Source: Leptolyngbya sp. PCC 7375 (GTDB lineage Bacteria; Cyanobacteriota; Cyanobacteriia; Phormidesmidales; Phormidesmidaceae). From it: 64,000 bases of DNA. The position numbers and the translations under genes are program-made. The DNA is taken from NCBI RefSeq assembly GCF_000316115.1, contig NZ_JH993797.1, positions 4,698,486-4,762,485 on the forward strand, read 5' to 3'. The first letter of the stretch is position 1. Each line of letters begins with the position of its first letter. Positions 1 through 8,246 of this stretch are shown piece by piece. The notes below the pieces were generated by a model. It did no database searches and was not told where the DNA came from. It was given only the letters and a program-made list of their open reading frames with translations.

Positions 1-465
1 TTGAATAAACACCTGCTGCATGAAAGGCTCACTAGCCTGCGCTGTTGCACCCAGGGTGCTATTGTCTGTCGGAATATCGCGCCAGCCTAAAACCTTTTGG
101 CCCATTTGAGCCGCCACCGACTCAAATCGTTGCCGACTCTCAGCTCTCACCTGTGGGTCTGGCGACGTAAAAATTATCCCTGCACCGTATTGCCCAGCCT
201 CAGGCAACGTAAAGCCTTCCGCTGTAGCCACCTTCTGTAAAAAGCGGTGGGGCAGCTGCACTAGAATACCGGCTCCATCCCCTGTATTTACTTCGCTACC
301 ACACGCTCCACGATGTTCCAAATTGCAGAGAATTTGTAACCCCTGCTGCACAATCTCGTGGGAGGCTAGTCCTTTTATTTGCACAACAAAGCCGACTCCG
401 CACGCATCGTGCTCAAATTGAGGATCATACAGACCCTGCTTGGGAGGCAATTGGTGACTAGTCAT
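1..465 (-). CDS. gltB: Glutamate synthase large subunit, N-terminal part (cut by window edge)
   Basis: Glutamate synthase (GOGAT) converts 2-oxoglutarate and glutamine into two glutamates in ammonium assimilation. Only the first 155 codons, reading leftwards from ATG at 465, are in the window. The translation shows the class-II glutamine amidotransferase start: a short propeptide, then DACGVGF with the catalytic Cys at residue 22, followed by LEHRGACGSEVNTGDGAG, the typical GOGAT continuation. In this family the propeptide is cleaved to expose the Cys as N-terminal nucleophile. The rest of the protein lies to the left of the window, so I cannot tell whether it is the ferredoxin (GlsF) or the NAD(P)H (GltB) form. 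No convincing NtcA site (GTA-N8-TAC) was seen upstream. Confidence 0.92.
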   Translation of the reverse strand, partial: MTSHQLPPKQGLYDPQFEHDACGVGFVVQIKGLASHEIVQQGLQILCNLEHRGACGSEVNTGDGAGILVQLPHRFLQKVATAEGFTLPEAGQYGAGIIFTSPDPQVRAESRQRFESVAAQMGQKVLGWRDIPTDNSTLGATAQASEPFMQQVFIQ

Positions 466-648
466 AGAAGTGTATTTTGACAAACGCGCAAGTATTGACA
501 AGAATTCCCAAGGGCAGCTAGAGAAACTTAGCTTGCAGGGCTCGTCAATCGTGACACAAGCAGCTGCATCACCATTGCCCAAGGCAATTCAAGAGGAGCT
601 TTAATTCTCTAACGAGAAAAGCAATTTGGCCCAGTTCCTTAATAAAAC

Positions 649-697
649 TGTCAAATTGTTACACGTGACATGGTACGTCAACTGTAACAGTTTGACA
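649..697. promoter_or_regulatory. Long imperfect inverted repeat in the 466-929 intergenic gap
   Basis: The gap between the divergent glutamate synthase gene and the small gene at 930 holds an inverted repeat. TGTCAAATTGTTACA (649-663) pairs with TGTAACAGTTTGACA (683-697), 14 of 15 positions. The 19-base centre itself contains GTGAC facing GTCA. It could be a protein-binding site or an RNA hairpin, and no T-run follows it. Farther right there is only an 18-bp tandem duplication at 880-915 (one mismatch), directly before the ribosome-binding site of the next gene. Confidence 0.4.
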
Positions 698-929
698 AAA
701 CGTCGAGTCAATCAGCTTTTGAGACCTCTGTAAGGTTTTCAGGGGGCATAGCGCATACCACTCATTTAAAGATTTAAGTTTTGATACGAAATAATGCGAT
801 TTGTGTTGTTTTCTTTGTTCTAGCGACGTTCTTCTAGTGAGCTTTGCCCCCTTGCAACACAATGGTGTTGTTGACTATAAGATCAGCAATAGTAACCAGA
901 TCAGCAATGGTAACCATATAAGGAGTCTC

Positions 930-1142
930 ATGGAAAAGCCTTCTCCAAAAACCATCTATGAGAACTTGAATGATTTAGAACGGGTTGATGTAGTCACCAG
1001 TGCTCGATATCGGCAGCTAGCACAGGCAGTCTTAGCTGATCCTAAAGTTGATGAAACTCTGCGTCAAAATATTGCAGAGCGATTACAACAAGCTAATCAT
1101 CTGTTAGCGCTAAAAGATGTTGACGGTGATGAGAGCTACTAG
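930..1142 (+). CDS. Small conserved-looking hypothetical protein (70 aa)
   Basis: I do not recognise this 70-residue protein. The start is taken at ATG 930 because AGGAG lies at 921-925, five bases upstream. The open frame extends farther left to 801, but that part looks non-coding and includes the 18-bp tandem repeat. The protein is soluble, highly charged and mainly helical in character (KTIYENLNDLERVD, LRQNIAERLQQANHLL), with no signal peptide or membrane segment. It ends in an acidic tail (DVDGDESY). It stands alone, 118 bases from the convergent DUF3352 gene. Coding potential is supported by the good ribosome-binding site and clean composition; function is unknown. Confidence 0.6.
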   Translation: MEKPSPKTIYENLNDLERVDVVTSARYRQLAQAVLADPKVDETLRQNIAERLQQANHLLALKDVDGDESY

Positions 1143-1259
1143 GGAAGAGTGTTAAGGTTTAGGTTTTTGAGTTTGGTTGAGCTGCTGGTGCAACGTCACG
1201 ATGCGCCAGCAGCAATTTTGTTATGAAAAGGTAAAATCAAGTCTGTAAACTCTTTTGAC

Positions 1260-3440
1260 TTATTCCTCCCCATCTGCTCCAGTCTCTTCTGTAGTCTCGG
1301 CCTCGTCAGCAGTCTCTTCTGTAGTCTCGATATCTTCAGCACTCTCTTCCTCTGCTCCGGCTGCCGGTGGGTCACTGGCAGCCAACCCTAGCAAAGCATC
1401 AATCTGAAACTGTTGTGTGCTGCTAGAGGTGCTCAAGCTAAGGCTCCGAACTGTACCAAAGTAGCTGCGGATATCGGCAGCCCAAGGGTCAGTTGCCTGG
1501 TTAAAGCCAAATAGGTTGTAGAAAAATGAGAGTGTAGAACTGGCATTGACATACAAGTATCCATTGTTGGGTGTGGGAAACGTGGAAGTAGCGTTTTGAA
1601 AGGTGCTGTGGCGACTGAGGGCATTAAACCCTGCTGGCATGACCAATCGCTCCATGGCACCGTTACCACTGGTAAAGGCCAGGGTATCGTCATTAATCCA
1701 TGTATGCGTTAACACGCTTTCCCGCTGACTATCGCCATTAATGTCGTATAGCCAATTGGTTGTCGCGTGATCTGCAATTTCTGTAGATAGTGCGACATCT
1801 TCGCCAGCCACATCATCTAAGGCGGCTAAGGCTATTTCAGCCGCTGGACGGTTACTGGTTTCTAACAAGACGCCCGCTTCTAGGCCCAAACCTGGAAAAA
1901 ATGAATTCAACAACCCCGATTGGCTGGGGAACAGAAAAATACTGTATTCTCCATCCATCCATCCCAAAATGTCGGTATCGAGGTCTAGCCCTGTTGCCAG
2001 TGCAACAATAGACCGGGCTGTCTCAATCAGGCCGCTCGTCATCTCATTCAGAGAAAAAGCTGACGACACATCATTCCAAAAGCCGCTGATATCGTAACCA
2101 CTGCCCATAAAATAGGTGGCTGCAGGGATCAGCCCCAAGATCGAGTGATCGGCATTGGGAGAGGGGGGTAAATCTGGTAGTACACCTTCGGTATAAAGAT
2201 GAGCTTCTAGATGTATGCCTTTGTCCTCAGGATAAATCAAGGCATCAAAGGTGACATTGCTAAACAGGTTAGACATGGCCGCCCGCTCACTCAGGCTGGG
2301 TTGGGGAATTGGCGGTAAACCAAAGTCTTGAAACGGATTACTAAACTCAAAGCTAAGCAACTGACCGACATTGCCATATATGGTGGCTAAACTGTTCTGT
2401 GCTTGAGGGTGGCTTTGGGTTTTCGCAAAACTTGGATTGCTAGTGAGCTTAGGACCATCTTGGGTTTGATATTCAATCCACTGACGCAGGCTGTCAATAT
2501 TCTCGGCGGCAACAATGTAATTCCCCAGGTGGGCAATGGCATAGCCAGGAATGGTGTAGCCGTCCTCTGAATAGGTCCCGTCAGGAATATAAATGTAGGG
2601 AGGTTCGGGTTGGCGATAGCTGCGGAGGGCTACAGTGGGGGAGGCCAGAGCAGCAGAGTTTAATTCGACCGGTGCTGGTGCTGGAAACTCTTCTGGTTCA
2701 ATCTCTTCAGGAAAGTCATCCCAGGAGTAGTCGTAGGGAACAAACTCATCGGGCCAGAGCCAAATCGGAAACGTTCTGTAGGAATGCTGTTCGGGTAAAG
2801 CGGTGCGGGCTTCGGCCAGGGTGGGAATAAAGTCGATAAAGGCGGCGGCATCTTCGATGGGCAAAATGGTGACCATCCGTTCTACCGGGTTGATGGTGCG
2901 AACACTAGGTATGGGTAGGAGTGCGATCGCAACTCCATCGCCAACCCAGGGTTGCACATCTTCGGCATAGTTCATCCCCAACGGTAACAACGGCAGAGCC
3001 TGGGGGCTAGGCTCCACACCAAAGGCCTCACTCAGCTGTGCAAACAGCGTATATTGCTTGAGGGCAGACCAAGCATCGTCGCGAGTATTGACAATAATGG
3101 CTGCCGGCGTGTCTACAGGCAAGATATTTGTGATGATGGGCGGCGCTGAGGCAGAGGTTGGCAGCAGCTCTTCTAGGGACGCCCTTAATTCAGTGACATC
3201 GATGGCTGACTCAATCTCAAACTCGTCAATTGTCTCCTCCGACTCAGGTTGCTCAACGGGCATTGCTTCGGACCCTTCAAGGGGAGATTCCAAGATTACA
3301 GGCACACCTTCTGACCGATCTGGCACGGCAGGGGCAGACTCTTCAATCTGTTCTGAATTTTCTAACGATGGCTCTTGGGCAGCCAGAGGTGTGGCGAAAA
3401 AAGCTAATGCGATCGCTGCCGTTCCCCATCGATTAATCAC
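1260..3440 (-). CDS. DUF3352 domain-containing exported protein
   Basis: A 726-residue protein with an N-terminal signal peptide (hydrophobic IALAFFATPLAAQ, likely cleavage after LAA), then an acidic Glu/Ser/Pro-rich linker to about residue 85. A long domain follows, beginning ILPVDTPAAIIVNTRDDAW, that matches my memory of cyanobacterial DUF3352 proteins. The C-terminal about 30 residues are a Glu/Thr repeat (EETTEETADEAETTEE type). At the DNA level this is two copies of a 20-bp unit at 1280-1299 and 1310-1329. The protein is probably periplasmic; its biochemical role is unknown to me. It is divergent from htpX, and paired palindromes lie between the two genes. Confidence 0.8.
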   Translation of the reverse strand: MINRWGTAAIALAFFATPLAAQEPSLENSEQIEESAPAVPDRSEGVPVILESPLEGSEAMPVEQPESEETIDEFEIESAIDVTELRASLEELLPTSASAPPIITNILPVDTPAAIIVNTRDDAWSALKQYTLFAQLSEAFGVEPSPQALPLLPLGMNYAEDVQPWVGDGVAIALLPIPSVRTINPVERMVTILPIEDAAAFIDFIPTLAEARTALPEQHSYRTFPIWLWPDEFVPYDYSWDDFPEEIEPEEFPAPAPVELNSAALASPTVALRSYRQPEPPYIYIPDGTYSEDGYTIPGYAIAHLGNYIVAAENIDSLRQWIEYQTQDGPKLTSNPSFAKTQSHPQAQNSLATIYGNVGQLLSFEFSNPFQDFGLPPIPQPSLSERAAMSNLFSNVTFDALIYPEDKGIHLEAHLYTEGVLPDLPPSPNADHSILGLIPAATYFMGSGYDISGFWNDVSSAFSLNEMTSGLIETARSIVALATGLDLDTDILGWMDGEYSIFLFPSQSGLLNSFFPGLGLEAGVLLETSNRPAAEIALAALDDVAGEDVALSTEIADHATTNWLYDINGDSQRESVLTHTWINDDTLAFTSGNGAMERLVMPAGFNALSRHSTFQNATSTFPTPNNGYLYVNASSTLSFFYNLFGFNQATDPWAADIRSYFGTVRSLSLSTSSSTQQFQIDALLGLAASDPPAAGAEEESAEDIETTEETADEAETTEETGADGEE

Positions 3441-3490
3441 TAATCAAAACTCCCTACAGTAATCAACTAAATTTATATGCCCCGCCCATG

Positions 3491-3524
3491 TGTAGATTTA
3501 CCTACAACCGTAGATTTATCTACA
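3491..3524. promoter_or_regulatory. Pair of tandem 16-bp palindromic sites between DUF3352 gene and htpX
   Basis: Two near-identical palindromes stand 18 bases centre to centre. TGTAGATTTACCTACA lies at 3491-3506 and CGTAGATTTATCTACA at 3509-3524. Each has GTAG/CTAC half-sites around an AT-rich core. They lie 50-85 bases upstream of the DUF3352 start and about 130 bases before htpX, in the only shared control region. This is a good layout for a dimeric repressor or activator binding side by side. The regulator is unknown. Confidence 0.5.
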
Positions 3525-3651
3525 ACTTCCATACTTCTTATTACGGTTCATCAGTAACTGTTCGGTCATAGGTTCGGATTGCCATCCCTGTCTAGCCTCT
3601 ACTTTTCTCAGTACTATAAGCGTAATGGCGAAATCAAAGGGTTGAGATAGT

Positions 3652-4515
3652 ATGAATCAGTTTAAAACTCTTGCATTGCTGAGTGTTCTTAGCGCTCTGT
3701 TGATCAGCATTAGCTACTACACAATTGGTGGTACAGGTGGCGTCATCTTTGGCATCCTGATTGCAGCCATGACCAACCTAGGCTCATGGTTCTACTCCGA
3801 TAAGATTGCCCTAGCTGCCCACGGCGCTCAACCCGTCAGTCGAGAAGAAGCACCTCAACTGCACGCCATGGTAGAAAAGCTAGCGAAAAAGGCTGATATT
3901 CCGGTGCCCGGGGTTTACCTGCTACCCACCCAGTCAGCCAACGCCTTTGCCACGGGGCGCGATCCTGAGCATGCCGCTGTAGCTGTTACCCAGGGCATTA
4001 TGGAAATGCTCCCCGCTGATGAGCTAGAAGGGGTGATTGCCCACGAGCTGAGCCATATTATGAATCGTGACACCCTCACCCAGGCTGTGGCTGCAACCAT
4101 TGCCGGTGCGATCTCATTTCTAGCCCAGATGCTGCAATACTCCATGTGGTTTGGTGGCATGGGTGGATCTAATGACGAAGACGGTCCTAATCCCATTGCC
4201 CTAATGGCCACACTTTTCCTGGCTCCCATGGCCGCAACCGTTATCCAGCTAGGCATTAGCCGCACCCGCGAATTTTCAGCCGATGCCGGTGCCGCGCAAC
4301 TCACGGGTAACCCCCGCGCCCTTGCTAACGCCCTCAAGCGTCTTGAAGCCAGTGCTAGACAACTGCCCATGACCGGCAACCCAGCCTATGAGCCTTTGAT
4401 GATTATGCACGCTGTCCCCAAACAAATGTTTAGCGGATTGTTTTCCACCCATCCATCTACCGATAAACGAGTAGAGCGACTATTGGAACTTGAAAAAGAG
4501 CCAGTCACCGTTTAA
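3652..4515 (+). CDS. htpX: M48 family zinc metalloprotease HtpX homologue
   Basis: A 287-residue membrane protease of the HtpX/M48B family, which in bacteria degrades damaged membrane proteins. Two hydrophobic segments cover about residues 7-23 and 27-47. The zinc site is visible as HELSH (His131, Glu132, His135), with the third ligand Glu207 in SRTREFSADAGAA. Two more hydrophobic stretches (about 143-165 and 184-200) separate the two halves of the site. Length and motif order match the family. It is monocistronic and followed by a strong hairpin terminator. It is divergent from the DUF3352 gene and may share the paired palindromes at 3491-3524. Confidence 0.93.
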   Translation: MNQFKTLALLSVLSALLISISYYTIGGTGGVIFGILIAAMTNLGSWFYSDKIALAAHGAQPVSREEAPQLHAMVEKLAKKADIPVPGVYLLPTQSANAFATGRDPEHAAVAVTQGIMEMLPADELEGVIAHELSHIMNRDTLTQAVAATIAGAISFLAQMLQYSMWFGGMGGSNDEDGPNPIALMATLFLAPMAATVIQLGISRTREFSADAGAAQLTGNPRALANALKRLEASARQLPMTGNPAYEPLMIMHAVPKQMFSGLFSTHPSTDKRVERLLELEKEPVTV

Positions 4516-4576
4516 ACACAAACCTCTCATTTCTGAGAAAAAGGACAAAAGGAGATAATACAAAGATCTTGCCGGG

Positions 4577-4606
4577 CCATCCCTCTTTATCAGGGATGGT
4601 TTTTTT
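4577..4606 (+). terminator. Rho-independent terminator of htpX
   Basis: A perfect 8-bp stem, CCATCCCT (4577-4584) with AGGGATGG (4592-4599), has a 7-base loop and is followed directly by seven T. It lies 61 bases after the htpX stop. Confidence 0.88.
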
Positions 4607-4778
4607 GATTGCTGATTTAGGAGATGCACCGGTCTAGATCCATTGCTATTTGATGGTGTCTCCCAACTAAAGTCATCCCGAGGATCTGCATGCAATGCCA
4701 GTTTTGTTTTTACAGTTCTCTCAGATTGTCTGAGCTCAAGACCTACTCCCCTCACAACCCTGGTATCATAAATCACCC

Positions 4779-5246
4779 ATGCAAAAGGACTACCCTGTGA
4801 CCACACAACAGAATGCGAACGAGTCACCAAGACCTTTACGTTTTTTATGGTTAACGTTTGACTTTGCCAGCTGTCTACCGACAGCCACAGATAACATTAC
4901 TCCGCAGCTTTTTTTAACCCTGATGGCCCATCCTGCCATTAACCAGATCAAACGTTTCACCACCCAATCGGAGAATCTTGGCTCCGATGACATTGCTCAA
5001 TGGGAACCTGGGATTTTTACGCTACAGGCCTATCGGTCAAGTTTGCTGGATGTGTTAACTCAAGTATCTTCTCATCTGACACCACACTTAGTTTCCAGTG
5101 ACCAAACATTAGAGCAAGTCACCATTACGATATACACCCAGCTAGGTAGGCATCATTATCCGGTTACCACCAACCTCAGCTCTGACGCCATAAAACTGGC
5201 CGCTGAAGACATTGAAACCATGGTTAGTCAACACGAGAAACTCTAA
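4779..5246 (+). CDS. Hypothetical protein (155 aa)
   Basis: An unrecognised soluble protein of 155 residues. It has no signal peptide and no long hydrophobic segment. The centre reads as a mixed alpha/beta domain (LRFLWLTFDFASCLPTATDN near residue 20, then ITPQLFLTLMAHPAINQIK). The stop codon lies inside the left arm of a 14-bp hairpin shared with the convergent IF-3 gene. The gene stands alone between two terminators, so it has its own promoter. The start at 4779 is the first ATG in the frame; no clear Shine-Dalgarno sequence supports it over later starts. Confidence 0.6.
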   Translation: MQKDYPVTTQQNANESPRPLRFLWLTFDFASCLPTATDNITPQLFLTLMAHPAINQIKRFTTQSENLGSDDIAQWEPGIFTLQAYRSSLLDVLTQVSSHLTPHLVSSDQTLEQVTITIYTQLGRHHYPVTTNLSSDAIKLAAEDIETMVSQHEKL

Positions 5247-5275
5247 GTCATTGCCGTGGGAGCAATGACTTAGAG
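5241..5275. terminator. Bidirectional hairpin between convergent genes
   Basis: A perfect 14-bp inverted repeat (5241-5254 with 5262-5275) has a 7-base loop. The left arm contains the stop codon of the gene at 4779. It sits 30 bases beyond the end of the IF-3 gene on the other strand. No long T-run follows on either side, so it may block read-through or protect both 3' ends. Confidence 0.6.
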
Positions 5276-5305
5276 CCTTAAACCAGTTAAAAAGCTAATA
5301 GCTTG

Positions 5306-5791
5306 TTATGCTGGCATGAGTTGCAACACAAGTGCACGCCGATCAAAAGATTGGATCTTGCCAGTTTCTTTAAGATCTTTAACAATGCGTTCCAGTAGCT
5401 CCAGTGCCCGGTCGCGGTGCTGATGTTCCCGTCCTCTCAAGCGGACGCGGAACTTAACAGAATCTCCTTTGCCCAACCACTGAGTCGCTTGGTTGATACG
5501 CAGTTGATAGTCAGATTCACCAACGTTAGGGCGAAATTTTACCTCTTTAACGGTGGTGCGTGCACTCTGCTTTTGGCGCTTTTTCTGCTGATATTGAAAC
5601 TTACCATAGTCCAATATCTTAGCCACAGGGGCTTGCTTACTTTCAGAGACTAGAACTAGATCCAGCTCTACTTCTTCAGCCAGCTTGAGCGCATCTCTGG
5701 TATCGGTCAAGCCACGATTATTGTTTTCGTGGTCAATAAGCAATACTTGTGGAGCTTTGATCTGACGGTTGATTCGATGTTTCTGTACGAT
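5306..5791 (-). CDS. infC: Translation initiation factor IF-3, apparently starting with AUC
   Basis: IF-3 binds the 30S subunit and proofreads start-codon selection. The frame gives a 161-residue protein with the IF-3 N domain (VQKHRINRQIKAPQV, then LTDTRDALKLAEEVELDLVL), the linker and a C domain with KEVKFRPNVGESDY and RLRGREHQHRDRALELL. Between the upstream in-frame stop and the conserved N-terminus there is no ATG, GTG or TTG. The only fitting codon is ATC at 5791, with GAGG nine bases upstream. A TTG at 5743 would delete the start of the N domain. Known infC genes use AUU or similar codons for autoregulation, so AUC fits. The sequence differs from the usual cyanobacterial IF-3 I recall (RDLP, INERIR near the start) and may be a second copy. 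Confidence 0.88.
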   Translation of the reverse strand: MVQKHRINRQIKAPQVLLIDHENNNRGLTDTRDALKLAEEVELDLVLVSESKQAPVAKILDYGKFQYQQKKRQKQSARTTVKEVKFRPNVGESDYQLRINQATQWLGKGDSVKFRVRLRGREHQHRDRALELLERIVKDLKETGKIQSFDRRALVLQLMPA

Positions 5792-6046
5792 AAGTCTTTC
5801 CCTCTTTACTTAGAACGCGACAGGACTAAATGGACAATGCTATTGCTGGAACGATAAGAATAAACTAGACTCACTTCATAAAAGTAGCCATGAGCTTATT
5901 CATGCCCTAGCAATCTAACGAATTTCCTAATCGTAGCTTACCGCTTCAATAATGCAACGGATCTACAGCAAAGATTGTGATTCTGTAAAGAATAATCACT
6001 CTACCTTATATGGCTGTGCAAAAGGCACATCAGGTATGCCCCTAGT

Positions 6047-6718
6047 TTATTCACTACCGCCAGCAATGTGTAGTTGATCAATAAAGCTTATTGCTTCTGA
6101 TTCTGCAGCAGATGCCTTTGCCCAAGCTTGGATAGAGGGCAATGCCTTTACTGCATCTACAAACGCCCTAGCCGTAGGCATTAGCTGGATCTCATAGGTG
6201 ACGAATCTGAGGGCCACAGGGGCATAGACCACATCTGCGATGGAAAAATCGCCCAATAGCCAGGGTCCACCATAGGTGTCATAGGCTTGGGTCCACATTT
6301 GCTCAACACGACTGATTTCCTGTTGGGTGGATGTCTGTAGATTGGCGCGCTCCACAGGCACCCGCGCGCGAATATTTTGCGGCAGCTGTTCTCGAATACC
6401 GAAAAAACCGCTGTGCATTTCAGCCGCAATGGAGCGAGCGGTGGCCTGTGCCTTTTGGTCTGTGGGCCAACCAATGGCCCTGGGCTGTTGAGATCGCACA
6501 TAGCCATAGATGGCACTACTATCCCAAACCGCAATTTCTCCATCCATCAGTACCGGGACTCGTCTGGCCGGACTGTATTGACTAATTTGCTGCCAGGCCT
6601 CTGTAAACAGTGGCAGGCGAACCTCTTCAAACGCCAGACCACTTTCAGTCAAAAATAGCCAGGCCCGTAAAGACCAGGAAGAATAGTTTTTATTACCAAT
6701 AATTAATCTAAAACCCAT
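6047..6718 (-). CDS. Glutathione S-transferase family protein
   Basis: A 223-residue cytosolic protein with the two-domain GST layout. The N-terminal thioredoxin-like domain has IGNKNYSSWSLRAWLFL near residue 5, the cis-Pro motif RRVPVLMDG and the DSSAIYGYV stretch that contacts glutathione. The C-terminal helical domain has the N-capping motif GDFSIADVVYAP. ATG at 6718 is preferred; a GTG at 6727 in the same frame is possible. It is divergent from the Spx/ArsC-like gene with a 61-base gap. The substrate cannot be inferred. Confidence 0.87.
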   Translation of the reverse strand: MGFRLIIGNKNYSSWSLRAWLFLTESGLAFEEVRLPLFTEAWQQISQYSPARRVPVLMDGEIAVWDSSAIYGYVRSQQPRAIGWPTDQKAQATARSIAAEMHSGFFGIREQLPQNIRARVPVERANLQTSTQQEISRVEQMWTQAYDTYGGPWLLGDFSIADVVYAPVALRFVTYEIQLMPTARAFVDAVKALPSIQAWAKASAAESEAISFIDQLHIAGGSE

Positions 6719-6779
6719 GGTCAACACCTGAATTGGAAAATGCTAACATCCGTAAGCAAATCACAGAACTGAAGTAACT

Positions 6780-7133
6780 ATGGCGCTCCAGGTTTACGGC
6801 ATTCCCAACTGCGGCACCTGTAAAAAAGCCTTGAAATGGCTCGATGCTAACGGTGTTGACTATGAATTTATCAATACTAAAGAGCAGCCCCCTGGTCGTG
6901 AGCAAATTACCGACTGGGTGACGACACTAACTGCTAAACCGATGCGTAATACATCCGGCATGTCCTATCGCGCCCTAGGAGAAGAAAAGAAAACTTGGAG
7001 TGATGCTCAGTGGATAGACGCCTTTACGGAAGACGCCATGCTCCTCAAGCGGCCTCTATTTGTCAAAGATGATCAGGCTGTATTAGTGGGCTTCCGGGCA
7101 AAAGAAGACGAGTTACAGGCAAAGCTAATTTAA
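6780..7133 (+). CDS. Spx/MgsR/ArsC-type thioredoxin-fold protein
   Basis: A 117-residue protein of the ArsC/Spx superfamily. It begins VYGIPNCGTCKKALKWL with a CxxC pair (Cys11, Cys14) at the position used by Spx and YffB. It ends with KRPLFVKDDQAVLVGF, the conserved loop of the fold. In Firmicutes Spx binds RNA polymerase and senses disulfide stress; in other bacteria the fold also serves arsenate reductases. The KRPL signature is closer to the Spx/YffB side, and the role in cyanobacteria is not established here. It is followed after 15 bases by the DUF2839 gene, so the two probably form an operon ending at the hairpin at 7342. Confidence 0.85.
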   Translation: MALQVYGIPNCGTCKKALKWLDANGVDYEFINTKEQPPGREQITDWVTTLTAKPMRNTSGMSYRALGEEKKTWSDAQWIDAFTEDAMLLKRPLFVKDDQAVLVGFRAKEDELQAKLI

Positions 7134-7148
7134 CAAAGGGAGTACCCA

Positions 7149-7331
7149 ATGGGAGAAGCCAAACGCAGAAAAGAACAAGATCCTAAATATGGAAAAGTAC
7201 CTCAAAAACGGCCCCAAACCAATCGGTTTAAGTTTGATCCCAAACGCATTACTCCAACAGAATGGTTAATTTGGGCGGTACTTTTTGGAGGAACAGCCGC
7301 AGTATTCTTGGGTACGTATTTTTGGCAGTAG
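7149..7331 (+). CDS. DUF2839 small membrane protein
   Basis: A 60-residue protein opening with MGEAKRRK, the hallmark of the cyanobacterial DUF2839 family. A basic soluble half (residues 1-37) is followed by one membrane helix (about residues 39-58, LIWAVLFGGTAAVFLGTYFW). AGGGAG at 7137-7142 is a good ribosome-binding site six bases upstream. It is the second gene of a probable operon with the Spx/ArsC-like gene. Function is unknown. Confidence 0.82.
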   Translation: MGEAKRRKEQDPKYGKVPQKRPQTNRFKFDPKRITPTEWLIWAVLFGGTAAVFLGTYFWQ

Positions 7332-7341
7332 AGTCACACCA

Positions 7342-7378
7342 AGAAGTGCCACATGTCTGTTGCAAATGTGGCACTTCT
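7342..7378. terminator. Strong hairpin between convergent genes
   Basis: A perfect 13-bp stem, AGAAGTGCCACAT (7342-7354) with ATGTGGCACTTCT (7366-7378), has an 11-base loop. It lies between the DUF2839 gene and the convergent RRM gene and can end transcription from both sides. No T-run follows. Confidence 0.65.
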
Positions 7379-7411
7379 GAGGGACATTGAATTACATAGG
7401 ATGAGCTAGGG

Positions 7412-7672
7412 TTAGCGCTTTGGTCTTTCCTCCCGAGGGCGTGCTTTATTTACACGAATCTCACGACCGAGCCATTCAGCTCCATCAAGGGCCTCAATAG
7501 CAGCGTCTTCTTCAGCATCCGCAGACATTTCTACAAATGCAAATCCGCGAGGACGACCGGTTTCGCGATCCATAGGAACAGTTACTCGCTTAACGGTACC
7601 GTAATCTGCGAATACTTCCTGAATATCTTCCTGCGAAACCGTGTAGGCGATATTCCCTACATAAATGGACAT
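7412..7672 (-). CDS. rbp: RNA-binding protein with one RRM domain
   Basis: An 86-residue protein that is almost entirely one RNA-recognition motif. RNP2 is IYVGNI (residues 3-8) and RNP1 is RGFAFVEM (42-49), followed by a short basic tail (RPREERPKR). Cyanobacteria carry several such Rbp proteins, many cold-induced, binding RNA in the cytoplasm or at thylakoids for mRNA localisation. The tail is short and has no glycine-rich run, so it is the short-tailed type. GGAGAAGGTCC just before the ATG gives a strong ribosome-binding site. The upstream gap of about 240 bases could hold a long leader, as is known for cold-regulated rbp genes. Confidence 0.93.
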   Translation of the reverse strand: MSIYVGNIAYTVSQEDIQEVFADYGTVKRVTVPMDRETGRPRGFAFVEMSADAEEDAAIEALDGAEWLGREIRVNKARPREERPKR

Positions 7673-7912
7673 GGACCTTCTCCAAACAATTAAGATGAAA
7701 AACTGGCGAGAGTAACACTTAGACAGCTGGCACCCAGATGGGTATAGGCGAACTGACTAGCAGCAATTGACTGCTCATCCAGGGTCACCTTAACACAGAA
7801 ATTCGGGCCAGAATCGTTGCCTGGACGACTTGTGAGGAAGGCTTGATAAAAAATCTTTTACATCCAGGCCTATAGATTCCCTCAGGAGTGATTTTGCGCT
7901 AGACCGACAAAT

Positions 7913-8104
7913 TTATGTCAGAATTACACCCAAATCGCCATAAGGGTTGTCTTGCTTAAGATCAAGCATCAAAATAGCTTGATTTAGCTCACTATCACTC
8001 CAGTGGGGATGGGAGACTTGTAATGTGCGACGGTTAAGCGTTTTAAGGGGCTTCTGTAGCCATGTGTCTTGATTATCAGTAGTTTTTAGGTTTTTGCTCA
8101 GCAT
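7913..8104 (-). CDS. Possible small hypothetical protein (63 aa), weak
   Basis: This is the only reading frame of note in the 7673-8246 gap. It would give 63 residues without membrane segment or recognised motif (middle: VSHPHWSDSELNQAILML). The Shine-Dalgarno signal is weak (AGG about nine bases before ATG). The composition is protein-like, but there is no independent support. The remaining gap contains a 10-bp palindrome, ACCGTACGGT, near 8174 and nothing else I can name. Confidence 0.3.
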   Translation of the reverse strand: MLSKNLKTTDNQDTWLQKPLKTLNRRTLQVSHPHWSDSELNQAILMLDLKQDNPYGDLGVILT

Positions 8105-8246
8105 AATGAACAGCCTGTCAATGGGGCCGGGTTAATTGATCCTAGCGACTACTTCAATCGTTTATCGTTCGTTACCGTACGGTTTACCGAAACTTTTTGA
8201 GCAGATCCTCACTTATAAATTATAAAAATCAACTCAACTACTCAAC

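Noticed and set aside
801..929. 5' extension of the small gene at 930
   Set aside because: The extra codons include an 18-bp tandem repeat and precede a clear AGGAG site placed for ATG 930.
466..929. NtcA binding site for glutamate synthase
   Set aside because: No GTA-N8-TAC was found on either strand near the gene.
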